64,000 nt of DNA from Komagataeibacter melaceti (GCF_003403295.1 NZ_QUWV01000071.1:1-64000), one strand, 5' to 3'. Numbered from the stretch's first letter, positions 28,057-38,035 are shown. Made by a program: numbers and translations. Notes: a model not told the origin generated them from the sequence alone.

Positions 28057-28578
28057 CTTTTTCTTTCCCACTTATGGCACGCTCATAAATCACGTCATAT
28101 GACGGTGATTGTCGTATTGACTGCGTTACATCGTGGTTAATCCATCATAAACCATCAGGTCAATGGGTAGTTTAATCTCATTGTGCGATTTTTGTGTGTT
28201 TAATATGGATTGGGCGATTCAGATGCGTATGTACCACACCAAAATCCACGATCATTATCGTAAATTTTAGCCCGGCATAATGATTTTGTTTTTATTTTCT
28301 GAATGTTATGAGAATACCCCCTAATGTTTCCGGCCTTCTTGCAGCGATGAAAACATCAGGCGTGGCATTTCTCGGCAGAGGGGAAAACAGCCTAATCCCC
28401 ATGACCCCGCCATATATCCATAAGCACGATAATTTATCGTTATTTAAATTACAAACTCTAGCGTGAAATATGTCGGCGACACCCCGCCAGCACCATGCGG
28501 GCACGGGAATCTTTTCTGCGCATACCCGATGGAAATCTCTCCTCACGCCGGGGACAGGCGTGATACGGTGCCGCCGGC
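28057..28578. other. Divergent intergenic region with several palindromes
   Basis: About 520 AT-rich nt between the porin gene and the nadQ-like gene. It holds CGTCATATGACG (28093-28104) near the porin start, and two related dyads: ACGAT-CATT-ATCGT (28248-28261) and ACGAT-AATTT-ATCGT (28426-28440). Regulators are unknown. I see no ORF with support. Confidence 0.5.
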
Positions 28579-29481
28579 ATGACGACCCAGATAATGATCG
28601 AACTGATCGCCGTTCTTACCGCTGCGCGGGATGACAGCCCGCTGGTCATGACAATTGACCATGGGCGGTCGTTGCCATCGGGGCCGCTTGAAAGCACGCA
28701 CCGCTCCCTTCAGGCCGGGGTCCGCGCGTGGGTGGAGCGCCAGACCGGGCACCCGATCGGCCATGTGGAACAGCTCTATACCTTTGCCGATCATGACCGC
28801 ACGCTGGCCATGCCACAGGGCAGGATGATCGCCATTTCCTATCTCGCCCTGACCCGGAGCCATGCGGGTGAGACCGGGTGGCGGAACTGGTACGACTATT
28901 TCCCGTGGGAAAACTACAAGGCCGAGGAAGGCCGGACCTGTCGTGCCTTGATCGAACACAAGCTCCAGCAATGGGTGGCCGGGATGGAAAACCCCGCCAC
29001 GCGCATGCGGCAGAAGCAGCGCTGCGCGAGCCTGTTCGCCATTGGCAACCTGTCGGCATGGAATGACGAACTGGTGCTCCAGCGTTACGAACTGCTGTAC
29101 GAGGCGGGACTAGTGGTGGAAGCTGGCTGCCCCCTCGAACACGCCGTGCCGGGGCTGGCGATGTATCATGACCACCGCCGCATCCTGGCCACCGGCATGG
29201 CCCGGCTGCGTGCAAAGATACGTTACCGCCCGGTGGTATTCGAGCTGATGCCGGAAGAATTCACGCTCCTGCAGCTCCAGCGTATGGTGGAAAGCCTATC
29301 GGGTATCCATATACATAAACAGAACTTCCGGCGCCTGATCATGCAGCAGCAACTGATTGAGGAAACAGGCGCAATGGAGGAACGGACTGGCGGACGGCCT
29401 GCCCGGCTGTTCCGTTTCTGTGGGGAAGTCAGGCAGGCGCGGCAGATCACGGGCACCAAGGTTCCCCTCGCCCTGCCCTGA
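28579..29481 (+). CDS. nadQ: NadQ/NrtR-type Nudix-related regulator of NAD synthesis
   Basis: A 300-residue protein with an N-terminal Nudix-like domain lacking an intact Nudix box (about 5-200) and a C-terminal winged-helix domain (about 215-290; FTLLQLQRMVESLSGIHIHKQNFRRLI...GRPARLFRF). This matches the COG4111 group, named NadQ in alphaproteobacteria, which represses de novo NAD genes. It lies just upstream of nadABC, and an ideal dyad (29568-29588) lies between it and nadA. The ribosome site is weak. The name rests on domain pattern plus context. Confidence 0.8.
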   Translation: MTTQIMIELIAVLTAARDDSPLVMTIDHGRSLPSGPLESTHRSLQAGVRAWVERQTGHPIGHVEQLYTFADHDRTLAMPQGRMIAISYLALTRSHAGETGWRNWYDYFPWENYKAEEGRTCRALIEHKLQQWVAGMENPATRMRQKQRCASLFAIGNLSAWNDELVLQRYELLYEAGLVVEAGCPLEHAVPGLAMYHDHRRILATGMARLRAKIRYRPVVFELMPEEFTLLQLQRMVESLSGIHIHKQNFRRLIMQQQLIEETGAMEERTGGRPARLFRFCGEVRQARQITGTKVPLALP

Positions 29482-29567
29482 CACCGGGTAGCAGACCTCA
29501 CGAAAATCCTGATTGACAAACGGGTGGTTTCCCTCTGGAAGTGTCGGGGCGGCTCCTGCCGGACGGC

Positions 29568-29588
29568 TTATACTCAATATGAGCATAA
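29568..29588 (+). promoter_or_regulatory. Probable NadQ operator before nadA
   Basis: TTAT-n-CTCA-n3-TGAG-n-ATAA, a 21-bp dyad perfect in its arms, 14 nt upstream of the first nadA start. Its position between the regulator gene and the nadABC operon points to NadQ control. Confidence 0.65.
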
Positions 29589-29601
29589 ATCTTAGGCGGG
29601 A

Positions 29602-30600
29602 ATGGAAGGAAAAATGGCCATGAACCAGATCGCGTTGAAGGACAGGACAGACGGGCTGTATGACCGGGTGCGTCATCTGGTCCCTGAAATGGAATGGGAG
29701 ACCTTTGTCGAGGATATCCGGGCGATTGAAGTCCTGAAGCGTGAGCGTAACGCCGTCATTCTGGCGCATAATTACCAGACGCCGGAAATCTTCCATTGCG
29801 TGGCCGACATCCGGGGCGACAGCCTTGCCCTGGCACGCGAGGCGCAGGATACGCAGGCCGATGTGATTGTCATGGCCGGTGTCCATTTCATGGCGGAAAC
29901 GGCCAAGATGCTCAATCCGCACAGCACCGTCCTGATACCGGACATGCATGCGGGCTGCTCACTGGCGGATTCCATCACCGCGCAGGATGTGCGCATGCTG
30001 CGCGCGCTGCATCCGGGTGTGCCGGTTGTCTCGTACGTCAATACCTCGGCCGAGGTGAAGGCCGAGACCGATGTGTGCTGCACATCGGGCAACGCAAAAC
30101 GGGTGGTGGAAAGCCTGGGCACGGACCGGGTCATCATGATCCCCGATGAATATCTTGCCCGCAATATCGAGGCGGAAACCGGTATCAAGATGATCACCTG
30201 GCCCGGCCACTGCGAGGTGCATGAACGCTTCACCCCGCAGGAGATCGCCCGCATGCGCGCCGACCATCCCGGTCTGGTCGTCATCGCGCATCCCGAATGC
30301 CCGCCGGAAGTGGTTGCCGCGTCCGACTTCAGCGGTTCAACCGCCATGATGGGTGATTTCGTGCGCGAACATGCCGGAAGCCGTATCCTGCTGGTGACGG
30401 AATGTTCCATGAGCGACAACCTTGCGGTAAAATACCCGCAGACATCGTTCGTGCGCCCGTGCAACATGTGCCCGCACATGAAGCGCATCACCCTGTCCAA
30501 CATCCGGCAGGCGCTGGAAAACATGACGCATGAAGTCACGCTGGACCCGGAACTGGCCAGCCGTGGCCGCCGCGCTGTTGAACGCATGCTGGCGATATGA
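29602..30600 (+). CDS. nadA: Quinolinate synthase A
   Basis: A 332-residue [4Fe-4S] enzyme that condenses iminoaspartate with dihydroxyacetone phosphate to quinolinate. Family sequences visible: LAHNYQTPEI near the N-terminus, ADSITAQDVR, CTSGNAKRVVESL, PDEYLARN, HPECPPEV, TECSMSDN and CNMCPHMKRIT. The conserved cluster cysteines are present. Starts at 29602, 29614 and 29620 are all possible; GGAAGG precedes the second. The nadB start overlaps its stop by 4 nt. Probably regulated by NadQ through the dyad upstream. Confidence 0.96.
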   Translation: MEGKMAMNQIALKDRTDGLYDRVRHLVPEMEWETFVEDIRAIEVLKRERNAVILAHNYQTPEIFHCVADIRGDSLALAREAQDTQADVIVMAGVHFMAETAKMLNPHSTVLIPDMHAGCSLADSITAQDVRMLRALHPGVPVVSYVNTSAEVKAETDVCCTSGNAKRVVESLGTDRVIMIPDEYLARNIEAETGIKMITWPGHCEVHERFTPQEIARMRADHPGLVVIAHPECPPEVVAASDFSGSTAMMGDFVREHAGSRILLVTECSMSDNLAVKYPQTSFVRPCNMCPHMKRITLSNIRQALENMTHEVTLDPELASRGRRAVERMLAI

Positions 30601-32165
30601 CCCGCCACCTCCCCGCGCTGGAACAGCTTGCCGGTCAGCCGCTTATTGTCGGTGCGGGGCTGGCGGGGCTCATGACGGCGCTGTCCACCACGCGCCGTTG
30701 CGTCGTGTTGTGCGCGGGGCGACTGGAAGATGTGACCCCTCCCCCCGGTTCAAGCGTACTGGCGCAGGGGGGCATGGCCGCCGCCGTTGGTCCGGATGAT
30801 TCACCTGCGCTGCATGCGGCAGACACATTGCAGGCCGGGGCCGGACTGTGCGACCCGCAGGTTGTGGACCGCATTACCCGTGATGGCCCCGCCATCATTA
30901 CACGCCTGACGGATCTGGGCGTAAAATGGGACCGGCAGGCCGATGGCAGCCTGCAACTGGGGCTGGAAGCCGCACATTCCCGCCGCCGCATCGCCCATGC
31001 GGGAGAAGACGCCACCGGTGCCATGATCATGCGCGCCCTGGTGGCCCGCGTGCGCCAGACACCACGCATTACCGTAATCGAGCATGCCCATGCGCGTGAT
31101 ATTGTCATGCATGACGGCGCGGTTGCGGGCCTGCGGCTGGCCGTATCAGGCCGGGAACTGACCCTTCCCACAACGGCGGTCGTGCTGGCGACCGGCGGGG
31201 TGGGCAGCCTGTTTGCCGATACGACCAACCCCGCAGGCGCAACCGGCAGCGGGCTTGCCATTGCCGCGCGGGCGGGGGCGGTCCTGGGCAATATGGAATT
31301 CGTACAGTTCCATCCCACCGCCCTTTCCGCCGGAAAGGAGGGGCAGAGGCTCTGCCTGATCAGCGAGGCCGTGCGTGGTGAGGGCGCCATCCTGGTTGAT
31401 GAAACCGGCGCACGGTTTACCGAGGAACTGGCCACGCGCGACACCGTGGCACGCGCGGTCTGGCGGCACATGATGCAGGGGCACAGGATATACCTTGATG
31501 CCCGCAAGGCGGTCGGCGCTGACTTTCCCCACCATTTCCCGGCCATCTTCGCGCTGTGCCAGTCCCACGGGATTGATCCGGTCACCCAGCCCATACCTGT
31601 GCGCCCCGCCGCCCATTATCACATGGGGGGCGTGGTGGTGGACATGCAGGGCCGCACCGGCATTACCGGCCTGTGGGCAGCGGGGGAAGTCGCCTGTACC
31701 GGCCTGCACGGCGCAAACCGGCTGGCCAGCAATTCGCTGCTTGAGGCCGCTGCCTATGGATCATGGATCGGGCAAGCCCTTGATGGCTGCACCTTGCCCG
31801 CGCCGCCCTCCGTCATGCCGGTTGCGGATATGGAAACCGTGCGGCCTGCCCCATCCCAGCCTTACCGCCGGATCATGAGCCATTATGCCGGTGTCATCCG
31901 CACGGGTGATGGGCTGCTTGAAGGACTGCAACGCCTGTCAGCCGATATGCGGACGGATGCCGGCCTGATCTGCACGACCATTCTTTATGCCGCCCTGCAA
32001 CGCCATGAAAGCCGGGGCGCGCACTTCCGCAGTGATTTCCCTACATCGCGTGATGCAGGCGTGTCCTCAGGCTTCACCCTGCCGGAACTGCGGACCCGGA
32101 TCGCCAGCATGGTGGATACCGGCATACGCTCCAGCCTGCCAGAACATGAGAGAACGCCCACATGA
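30597..32165 (+). CDS. nadB: L-aspartate oxidase
   Basis: A 522-residue flavoprotein that oxidises L-aspartate to iminoaspartate, the NadA substrate. FAD-binding PLIVGAGLAGLMTA is near residue 17. The succinate dehydrogenase-like motifs GGMAAAVGPDDS, FVQFHPTAL and HYHMGGVVVD are visible, as is GEVACTGLHGANRLASNSLLE. Overlaps with nadA (4 nt) and nadC (4 nt) show a tight operon. Length is normal for the family. Confidence 0.96.
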   Translation: MTRHLPALEQLAGQPLIVGAGLAGLMTALSTTRRCVVLCAGRLEDVTPPPGSSVLAQGGMAAAVGPDDSPALHAADTLQAGAGLCDPQVVDRITRDGPAIITRLTDLGVKWDRQADGSLQLGLEAAHSRRRIAHAGEDATGAMIMRALVARVRQTPRITVIEHAHARDIVMHDGAVAGLRLAVSGRELTLPTTAVVLATGGVGSLFADTTNPAGATGSGLAIAARAGAVLGNMEFVQFHPTALSAGKEGQRLCLISEAVRGEGAILVDETGARFTEELATRDTVARAVWRHMMQGHRIYLDARKAVGADFPHHFPAIFALCQSHGIDPVTQPIPVRPAAHYHMGGVVVDMQGRTGITGLWAAGEVACTGLHGANRLASNSLLEAAAYGSWIGQALDGCTLPAPPSVMPVADMETVRPAPSQPYRRIMSHYAGVIRTGDGLLEGLQRLSADMRTDAGLICTTILYAALQRHESRGAHFRSDFPTSRDAGVSSGFTLPELRTRIASMVDTGIRSSLPEHERTPT

Positions 32166-33016
32166 TCCATCCCCTGCCCGACATCATGCTTGAACCACTT
32201 GTGCGCGCCGGGCTTCTGGAAGATCTGGGCCGTGCGGGCGACCTGACAACCGATGCCGTCATAATCGATACCAACACACCCGTGCGCGCGGCCTTTGTTG
32301 CCCGGCAGGATGGTGTCATTGCCGGACTGGACATGGCCCGCCTGTCCTTCGCGCTCATGGACCCGCGCATTACGTTTGAACCACATGTATCCGACGGGAG
32401 TGCGGTCACGGCCGGTACGCGTCTTGCCACCGTGGCGGGGCCCGCGCGTGGCATCCTGTCGGGTGAGCGGGTCGGGCTGAATTTCCTCTCGCATCTCAGC
32501 GGTATCGCCACGGCCACCGCGCAACTGGTTGAACTGGTGCGCCCCTACCACGCCAGGATTACCTGCACACGCAAGACCATGCCCGGCCTGCGTGCCATAC
32601 AGAAATATGCGGTCAGGGCTGGTGGTGCGAACAATCACCGCTTCGGGCTGGATGACGCCATCCTGATAAAGGACAATCATCTGGCTTTTGCCGGTGGCAT
32701 CCGCCCCGCAGTTGAACGGGCCCGGGCCAATGCGGGGCATCTGGTCCGTATCGAACTGGAAGTGGATACGCTGGAGCAGTTGGCCGAGGGGCTGGAAGTC
32801 GGGGGGGTTGATGTCTTCCTGCTTGATAACATGCCGCCCGACATGCTGCGCGAGGCCGTGCAACTGGTGAACGGTCGCGCGGTGACCGAAGCCTCCGGCG
32901 GCATTACGCCCGAAACCATCATAGCCGTGGCGCAGAGTGGTGTTGACCTGATTTCGCTCGGCTGGCTTACCCATACCGTGCGGGTTCTGGATATCGGGCT
33001 GGATTATCAGGCCTGA
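32162..33016 (+). CDS. nadC: Nicotinate-nucleotide pyrophosphorylase (quinolinate PRTase)
   Basis: A 284-residue enzyme that joins quinolinate to PRPP, giving nicotinate mononucleotide. Visible motifs: EDLGRAGDLTTDAV at the N-terminus, the catalytic segment TRKTMPGLRAIQKYAVRAGGANNHR, and the C-terminal EASGGITPETI. It ends the nadABC operon. A paralogue of the same fold, modD, lies about 1.4 kb away on the other strand but is diverged and belongs to the fix operon. Confidence 0.96.
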   Translation: MIHPLPDIMLEPLVRAGLLEDLGRAGDLTTDAVIIDTNTPVRAAFVARQDGVIAGLDMARLSFALMDPRITFEPHVSDGSAVTAGTRLATVAGPARGILSGERVGLNFLSHLSGIATATAQLVELVRPYHARITCTRKTMPGLRAIQKYAVRAGGANNHRFGLDDAILIKDNHLAFAGGIRPAVERARANAGHLVRIELEVDTLEQLAEGLEVGGVDVFLLDNMPPDMLREAVQLVNGRAVTEASGGITPETIIAVAQSGVDLISLGWLTHTVRVLDIGLDYQA

Positions 33017-33070
33017 TATGATGGAGCATATGGCGCGCCGTTAAGACGCCTCCCCCGTCGGTTCCGGCAG

Positions 33071-33106
33071 AAAAAATACCCCACCCATGCACCGACACGG
33101 GTGGGG
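33071..33106 (-). terminator. Terminator of the mop gene
   Basis: An 8-bp stem (CCCCACCC / GGGTGGGG) with a 12-nt loop. On the minus strand it is followed by a T run (33071-33076). It lies 11 nt after the mop stop and may also slow nadC transcripts coming from the left. Confidence 0.75.
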
Positions 33107-33116
33107 CCGTTACCTT

Positions 33117-33320
33117 TTACACACCGACCATGACGTCAGATGCCTTGATGATGGCGGTTGCGGGTTCACCGACCTTGAGCTTCATGTCCGCCACGGATTC
33201 ATTGGTGATGGAGGCCGTGATGATCTTGCCGCCGATATCAATGCTGACATGCGAGGTCGTCGCGCCCTTGATGATTTCAACAATCTTGCCAGCAATCTGG
33301 TTACGTGCGCTGATTTTCAT
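33117..33320 (-). CDS. mop: Free-standing molybdate-binding Mop (molbindin) protein
   Basis: A 67-residue single TOBE/Mop domain: SARNQIAGKIVEIIKGATTSHVSIDIGG, then ASITNESVADMKLKVGEPATAIIKASDVMV. Molbindins assemble into hexamers that store or buffer molybdate in the cytoplasm. It closes the nif island next to modD and has its own upstream region and terminator. ModC of this window lacks the Mop domain, so this protein may take over Mo sensing or storage; that link is inference. Confidence 0.93.
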   Translation of the reverse strand: MKISARNQIAGKIVEIIKGATTSHVSIDIGGKIITASITNESVADMKLKVGEPATAIIKASDVMVGV

Positions 33321-33557
33321 TTTTCAACTCTCTCCAAATATTCCAACTATATCCCGATATTCATATCCGGATATTATGTAATGAGATATTAATTACATTG
33401 CACAGCATATTCTATCAATACAAATTTTGCGCAACAACCAAGCCGCGATCAGATTTTAGATGCCTCATGCACCCTGAATATATAAAATATTGATAATAAT
33501 AACCTCTTTAACTCACTACAACCAAATATAGTCAGGCGGAAATGGACATATACGCAA
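33321..33557. other. AT-rich control region upstream of mop
   Basis: Holds ATATCCGGATAT (33363-33374) and the dyad ATGTAAT-N9-ATTACAT (33376-33398). A weak sigma-54-like element on the minus strand (CGGCTTG-GTTG-TTGC, 33431-33445) keeps the GG-N10-GC core only. These are candidates for mop control; none is proven. Confidence 0.4.
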
Positions 33558-34445
33558 TCATGCCGGTTTTATTGTAACCTGCACATCGCGTGGTTTCGCC
33601 GCATAGGGCGCGGATGTCACGATAATATCGGCACCCGCCCTTACGTACTGTTCCACATTCCGCGCATTGATGCCGCCTGCCGCCACAATGCGGGGGGACA
33701 GGCCAGCGGCCGCCAGACTGGCGCGAAGCTGCTGGATGGCTTCGGGTGCGAATTTTTCCAGTTGCAGGGCCTCGGCCCCCGCAATCGCCGCCGCCATGGC
33801 GGATTCCATGTCACAGACCTCGATCACGATCCGCCGTTCCGGCGCATTGGCACGCAGGCGGGACACGGCCTGATCCAGCCCTTCACACGGGTCCATGAAC
33901 GCCAGATGTTCGGCAAAGACCAGAATGGTGTCGGACAGTCCCGTCCGATGCATGATCCCCCCGCCCGCCTGCACCGCACGGACCGCCACCGCCCGCGTAA
34001 GCGGTGGCGCCTTGCGCGAACAGGCAATGGCCACGCCAGCGGGGGGCGCATTGTCTCCGGCGCGGGCGGCACGAACGATATCGTTCGTTTCCGTTGCGAT
34101 CCCTGCCGCCCATTCCAGCAATGTCTGGGCGACTTTCCAGCCCATATGCAGCGCACCAGCCGGGCCGGACGCCCGGAGCAGAAGCTGCCCGGGCGCCACG
34201 CGCGTGCCACTTCCGGTCGTGATTTCGGCGTCCGCCCCCAGGCGTGTCAGCAATGCGGCCACATCTTCCGTGCAGCACGCAACCTGCTCATGCCTGGCGG
34301 CAAATGTCATGACGCCCGGTTTCCGGCCGATCCCCAGCGCCCGCGTTGTCAGGTCCCCAAAGGGCACATCTTCCGCAAGCAGCGTATCAAGCAGGGTATT
34401 GGCCAGCGGGGCCAGACATTCATCCGAACTTGAACAGGACGCCAT
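33558..34445 (-). CDS. modD: ModD, NadC-like protein linked to molybdenum metabolism
   Basis: About 295 residues of the quinolinate phosphoribosyltransferase fold, as in the ModD proteins found beside molybdate genes of phototrophs and diazotrophs. The N-terminus [18 protein letters not shown] replaces the NadC EDLG...DLTT segment, and [21 protein letters not shown] replaces the TRKT motif. The start at 34445 has GAGG just upstream and overlaps the fixX end by 26 nt; the frame is open to 34526. The biochemical role is not established. It is the last gene of fixABCX-modD. Confidence 0.88.
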   Translation of the reverse strand: MASCSSSDECLAPLANTLLDTLLAEDVPFGDLTTRALGIGRKPGVMTFAARHEQVACCTEDVAALLTRLGADAEITTGSGTRVAPGQLLLRASGPAGALHMGWKVAQTLLEWAAGIATETNDIVRAARAGDNAPPAGVAIACSRKAPPLTRAVAVRAVQAGGGIMHRTGLSDTILVFAEHLAFMDPCEGLDQAVSRLRANAPERRIVIEVCDMESAMAAAIAGAEALQLEKFAPEAIQQLRASLAAAGLSPRIVAAGGINARNVEQYVRAGADIIVTSAPYAAKPRDVQVTIKPA

Positions 34446-34713
34446 AGCCGCCTCGGGGATAGTTCCATTTGATATCGCCTGACTTCGCGCAGACAACACG
34501 GCAGGTGCCACATTCCATGCAGCCATCGGCCGTGATCTCGACCTGACCCTGTTCGTTCTGGCTGTAGCAGCCCGCCGGACAGACCCGCGTCATAGCCACC
34601 AGTTCGCGCGACGGGACTTCGTGCGGACGGATCTCGATATGCGGACGCCCCACATCCACAACATACCTGTTCTGGAACAGACGGTTTTCTACCCGATCGT
34701 CACTCATCGCCAT
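34420..34713 (-). CDS. fixX: Ferredoxin-like protein FixX
   Basis: A 97-residue Fe-S protein with CPAGCY and [11 protein letters not shown], the FixX cluster ligands. It forms the Fe-S partner of FixC in the electron-bifurcating FixABCX complex that provides low-potential electrons for nitrogenase. Its start overlaps the fixC end by 10 nt. The C-terminal [15 protein letters not shown] is typical. Confidence 0.96.
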   Translation of the reverse strand: MAMSDDRVENRLFQNRYVVDVGRPHIEIRPHEVPSRELVAMTRVCPAGCYSQNEQGQVEITADGCMECGTCRVVCAKSGDIKWNYPRGGYGVLFKFG

Positions 34714-36014
34714 GCCCTCGCCAGTTTGAATGCATCCCCCAGCAGGCCAGTCAACCCGCGGGCCTGCCGCGCACTACGCAGAATGTCGGATTCCTTGGAC
34801 TTCTTGTCCTTCCCATCGACACGGAACCATGTCTGTGCCGAGCGGTTCAGCAACCGTGGATACAGGTCCATGATATGGCGGCCACCCTGTTCCAGCATGC
34901 GTGGCACATTTTTGTATTTCTTCATGTCCTTCATCACGAAGGAGTCCTCAAGCTGCCTGACATAGGTCTGCAGGTTGTCGCGCGTGCAGGTCATGCATGA
35001 GCCGAGGATGTTCGCCACCACTTCCCCCGCTAGGCGGCCGGTGGTCATGGCCAGGTTGGAACCTTCACGATGCACCGCATTGACGAAATGCCCCGCATCC
35101 CCCACCACAATCCAGCCATCACCCACCAGTTCGGGCACGGCGCGGAAGCCCCCTTCGGGGATCAGGTGTGCTGCATATTCCTTGATTTCCGAACCCTCCA
35201 GCAGGGCCTTGATGCTGGGGTGGTTCTTGAAACGGTCAAGGATGCCATGGGGTGTGGCCTCGCCACTTTTGGCGAACTCGCTGACCAGGCATCCCACACC
35301 GACCGAGATTGATTCACGGTTGGTGTACAGGAAGGCAGTGCCAACCATGCCATCCGTAATCGTGCCCATGGCCTCGATCACGACACCTTCCTCACCCTTG
35401 AGGTTGAAGCGGGCATCAATCACTTCCTGCGGGAGGAAGTGCATTTCCTTGACCGCCAGCGCCACATCCTCGGGGCGCAGTTCCCGGCGCAGCCCCGAAC
35501 GCTGGCCGACAAGGCCGTTCACGCCTTCGGCCAGCACCACCACATCGGCAAAGATGCCGTTGCCATCGCGGTCCGTCTGCACGCCGATCACCCGTTTGTT
35601 CTCATCGGTGATCAGGCTCGTGACCGTTGTCTCGAACAGGACGGTCACACCGATTTCACGCACGCAGCGATTGAACCACTTATCAAACTGCGCACGGATG
35701 ATCGTGTAACGGTTGGGCCTGTCCTCGTTGTAGTCATCGCTGCGGTGGTGCATGCCGGTATGCCCGGCGTCATCCATCATCCAGATCCGCTGTTCGATCA
35801 CGTGCCGTTCCAGCGGCGCTTCGTCGCGGAAATCGGGGATGATCTTTTCCAGCGCATCGGAATACAGGATCGCGCCCTGCACGTTCTTGGAACCTGCATA
35901 CTCCCCGCGTTCGATCTGCAGGACCTTCAGGCCCCGCTGCGCCATCGTATAGGCCGCGGCATTGCCTGACGGGCCCGCACCGACGACGATGGCGTCAAAA
36001 TGCTCGTGAGTCAT
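34704..36014 (-). CDS. fixC: FixC flavoprotein (ETF-quinone oxidoreductase-like)
   Basis: About 436 residues from the ATG at 36014, which has GAGGAG 6 nt upstream. FAD-binding [16 protein letters not shown] is at residues about 9-24. The rest matches Fix[26 protein letters not shown] and [23 protein letters not shown]. With FixX it passes electrons from FixAB to quinone. Member of the fixABCX operon behind a sigma-54 promoter. Confidence 0.95.
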   Translation of the reverse strand: MTHEHFDAIVVGAGPSGNAAAYTMAQRGLKVLQIERGEYAGSKNVQGAILYSDALEKIIPDFRDEAPLERHVIEQRIWMMDDAGHTGMHHRSDDYNEDRPNRYTIIRAQFDKWFNRCVREIGVTVLFETTVTSLITDENKRVIGVQTDRDGNGIFADVVVLAEGVNGLVGQRSGLRRELRPEDVALAVKEMHFLPQEVIDARFNLKGEEGVVIEAMGTITDGMVGTAFLYTNRESISVGVGCLVSEFAKSGEATPHGILDRFKNHPSIKALLEGSEIKEYAAHLIPEGGFRAVPELVGDGWIVVGDAGHFVNAVHREGSNLAMTTGRLAGEVVANILGSCMTCTRDNLQTYVRQLEDSFVMKDMKKYKNVPRMLEQGGRHIMDLYPRLLNRSAQTWFRVDGKDKKSKESDILRSARQARGLTGLLGDAFKLARAWR

Positions 36015-36024
36015 CACTCTCTCC

Positions 36025-37119
36025 TCAACCCGCAAGCCGGTTTACGCTCAGGCGCTGCCTGAAGGCATTGGTCAGTGCCGGCAGAAGCGTAATCGCATCC
36101 GCCGTGATCCCCACATGCGCGAAATCGAAAATCGGCGCCTGCGGGTCGGTGTTGATTGCAACAATAAGGTCCGCGCCCTCAACGCCCACACGGTGCTGGA
36201 TCGCGCCGGAAATGCCAGCGGCAATGTACAGGCGCGGACGGATGGTCTTGCCGGTCTGGCCGATCTGCCGTTCCGCCGGAATCCAGCCTTTCTGCACCAG
36301 CGGGCGCGAACCACCCCAGTCCCCGCCCAGCGCGTTGGCCAGGTCACGCACAAGCTGCACGTTCTCGCTGGTGCGCAGCCCAATGCCGCCTGCCACGACA
36401 ATATCGGCAAAGGCAAGCTGGGCCGCTTCATTAGCCGTATCGGGCAGGAAGTCGAGCACCTTGGTGATGATGTCTTCTTCCTTCAGGTCAACCGTGAACT
36501 CGACAATCCGCCCGCTGCGCCCTTCCTGCGCGACCGGCATCGCCATGACACGGGGACGCACCGTCGCCATCTGCGGGCGGTAGTTCAGCGTATGGATCGT
36601 GCACAGGAGCGACCCGCCGAATGTCGGCCGCGTGGCGGCAAGCGAACGCTCACCATCAATGGCAAGCTCGGTGCAGTCCGCCGTCAACCCGGTCTTGAGC
36701 GTTGTCGCCACCGCACCGGCCAGATCACGACCCAGAACCGTCGCACCCAGCAGCATGATTTCAGGCTGGTACTTCTCCACCAGCGCCGTCATGACCCGTG
36801 TGTAGGGTTCATTGCGGTAATCCGCCAGCACGGGGTTATCAATGATATAGGCAAGGTCCGCACCGTAGGAAAAAGTGGTCCCGGCCACTTCTTCCAGCGC
36901 ATCGTGCCCACTGCCCGCGATGACGGCTGCCAGTTCGACTTCCAGCTTGTCGGCGAGCTTACGCCCTTCCCCCAGCAGTTCCAGCGAGACGGGATGAATC
37001 CGGCCATGCTCGAATTCAATGAAAACCCACACATGCTTGTAGGAGCGGAAATGTTCGGGCAGTTCCCGCTTCATGTTGGCGCGGCCGCTTCCGGCTGGCC
37101 GTGAAGTCTGATTGCTCAT
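36025..37119 (-). CDS. fixB: FixB, electron-transfer flavoprotein alpha chain
   Basis: A 364-residue ETF-alpha homologue. The N-terminal part has [23 protein letters not shown]. The C-terminal FAD domain has [58 protein letters not shown] and [16 protein letters not shown]. It pairs with FixA and accepts electrons from NADH. The first about 15 residues ([14 protein letters not shown]) are variable. Confidence 0.96.
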   Translation of the reverse strand: MSNQTSRPAGSGRANMKRELPEHFRSYKHVWVFIEFEHGRIHPVSLELLGEGRKLADKLEVELAAVIAGSGHDALEEVAGTTFSYGADLAYIIDNPVLADYRNEPYTRVMTALVEKYQPEIMLLGATVLGRDLAGAVATTLKTGLTADCTELAIDGERSLAATRPTFGGSLLCTIHTLNYRPQMATVRPRVMAMPVAQEGRSGRIVEFTVDLKEEDIITKVLDFLPDTANEAAQLAFADIVVAGGIGLRTSENVQLVRDLANALGGDWGGSRPLVQKGWIPAERQIGQTGKTIRPRLYIAAGISGAIQHRVGVEGADLIVAINTDPQAPIFDFAHVGITADAITLLPALTNAFRQRLSVNRLAG

Positions 37120-37132
37120 GCCAGTCTTTCCT

Positions 37133-37987
37133 TCAGTGTCCGGCCGCCTGCCGGAGCAGGTCGTCCTGCAATGCGGGCTGGCGGGTGAATATCTGGTTGA
37201 TCAGCGCATCGGCCATGGCGACGGGGGACTGATCCGTCGTGGCAACCATCTCGGCCTTTTCCTCACGCGCGGTAGGGGCGAAGACCTTCTTGACCACCGT
37301 GGGCGAGCCACGCAGGCCACACAGGCTGACATCGGGTATGCCCACGGTGGCAGCGTTCCACTTCACCACCTCCGCCCGGGCGGCGCGCAGTGCGTCCGCC
37401 TGCGTTCCCCGGCGGATTTCGTTCGAGCCTTCCATCATCGTGACCATGACGGGCAACTGAGAGCGCAGGACCTGCACCCCATGGTCTCCACGGCGGCGGA
37501 CCAGTATCTGCCGGTCCGTCAGGTCCATGTCGTCAATACCGGACACATAGGTCAACTGTGACAGGCCCAGACGGCGGGCGATGCCGGGACCGACCTGGGC
37601 GGTATCGCCATCAATGGTCTGCTTGCCGCAGAACACGATGTCAGGCGCGCCCCATGTCTCACCCGCCTTCAGGATCAGGTTGGACAGGGCATAGCTGGTC
37701 GCGAGCGTATCGGACCCGGCGAACACACGGTCCGTCAGCAGGACCGCACGGTCCGCGCCGTAGGTCAGCGCCTTGCGCAGGCTGTCAACAGCCATTGGCG
37801 GCCCCATGGTCATTACCGTGACCTCACCACCGAACCTGTCACGCAGGCGCAGCGCCTGCTCCAGACCGAACAGGTCGTAGGGGTTGATGATTGTCGGCAC
37901 ACCTTGCCGCATGATCGTATTGGTCACAGGGTGAACGCGGATCTGCCCGCTGTCCGGAACCTGTTTGATACAGACAAATATTTGCAT
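37133..37987 (-). CDS. fixA: FixA, electron-transfer flavoprotein beta chain
   Basis: About 284 residues from the ATG at 37987 ([18 protein letters not shown]), where the homologous region begins; the frame is open to 38116 but that part overlaps the sigma-54 promoter. Visible: [16 protein letters not shown] and [22 protein letters not shown]. FixAB splits electrons from NADH between quinone and ferredoxin. First gene of fixABCX-modD, with promoter and NifA site just upstream. Confidence 0.96.
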   Translation of the reverse strand: MQIFVCIKQVPDSGQIRVHPVTNTIMRQGVPTIINPYDLFGLEQALRLRDRFGGEVTVMTMGPPMAVDSLRKALTYGADRAVLLTDRVFAGSDTLATSYALSNLILKAGETWGAPDIVFCGKQTIDGDTAQVGPGIARRLGLSQLTYVSGIDDMDLTDRQILVRRRGDHGVQVLRSQLPVMVTMMEGSNEIRRGTQADALRAARAEVVKWNAATVGIPDVSLCGLRGSPTVVKKVFAPTAREEKAEMVATTDQSPVAMADALINQIFTRQPALQDDLLRQAAGH

Positions 37988-38035
37988 TTCCACGAGCTCC
38001 CTCGGCGTGCCGTGCACGTCCTGTCCCCCCGGGGC

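Noticed and set aside
33431-33445. Sigma-54-like element before mop
   Set aside because: Only the GG-N10-GC core matches (CGGCTTG-GTTG-TTGC); too weak to call a promoter, though mentioned in the region entry.
36115-37104. 329-residue + strand open frame
   Set aside because: Antisense to fixB; no ribosome site or family.
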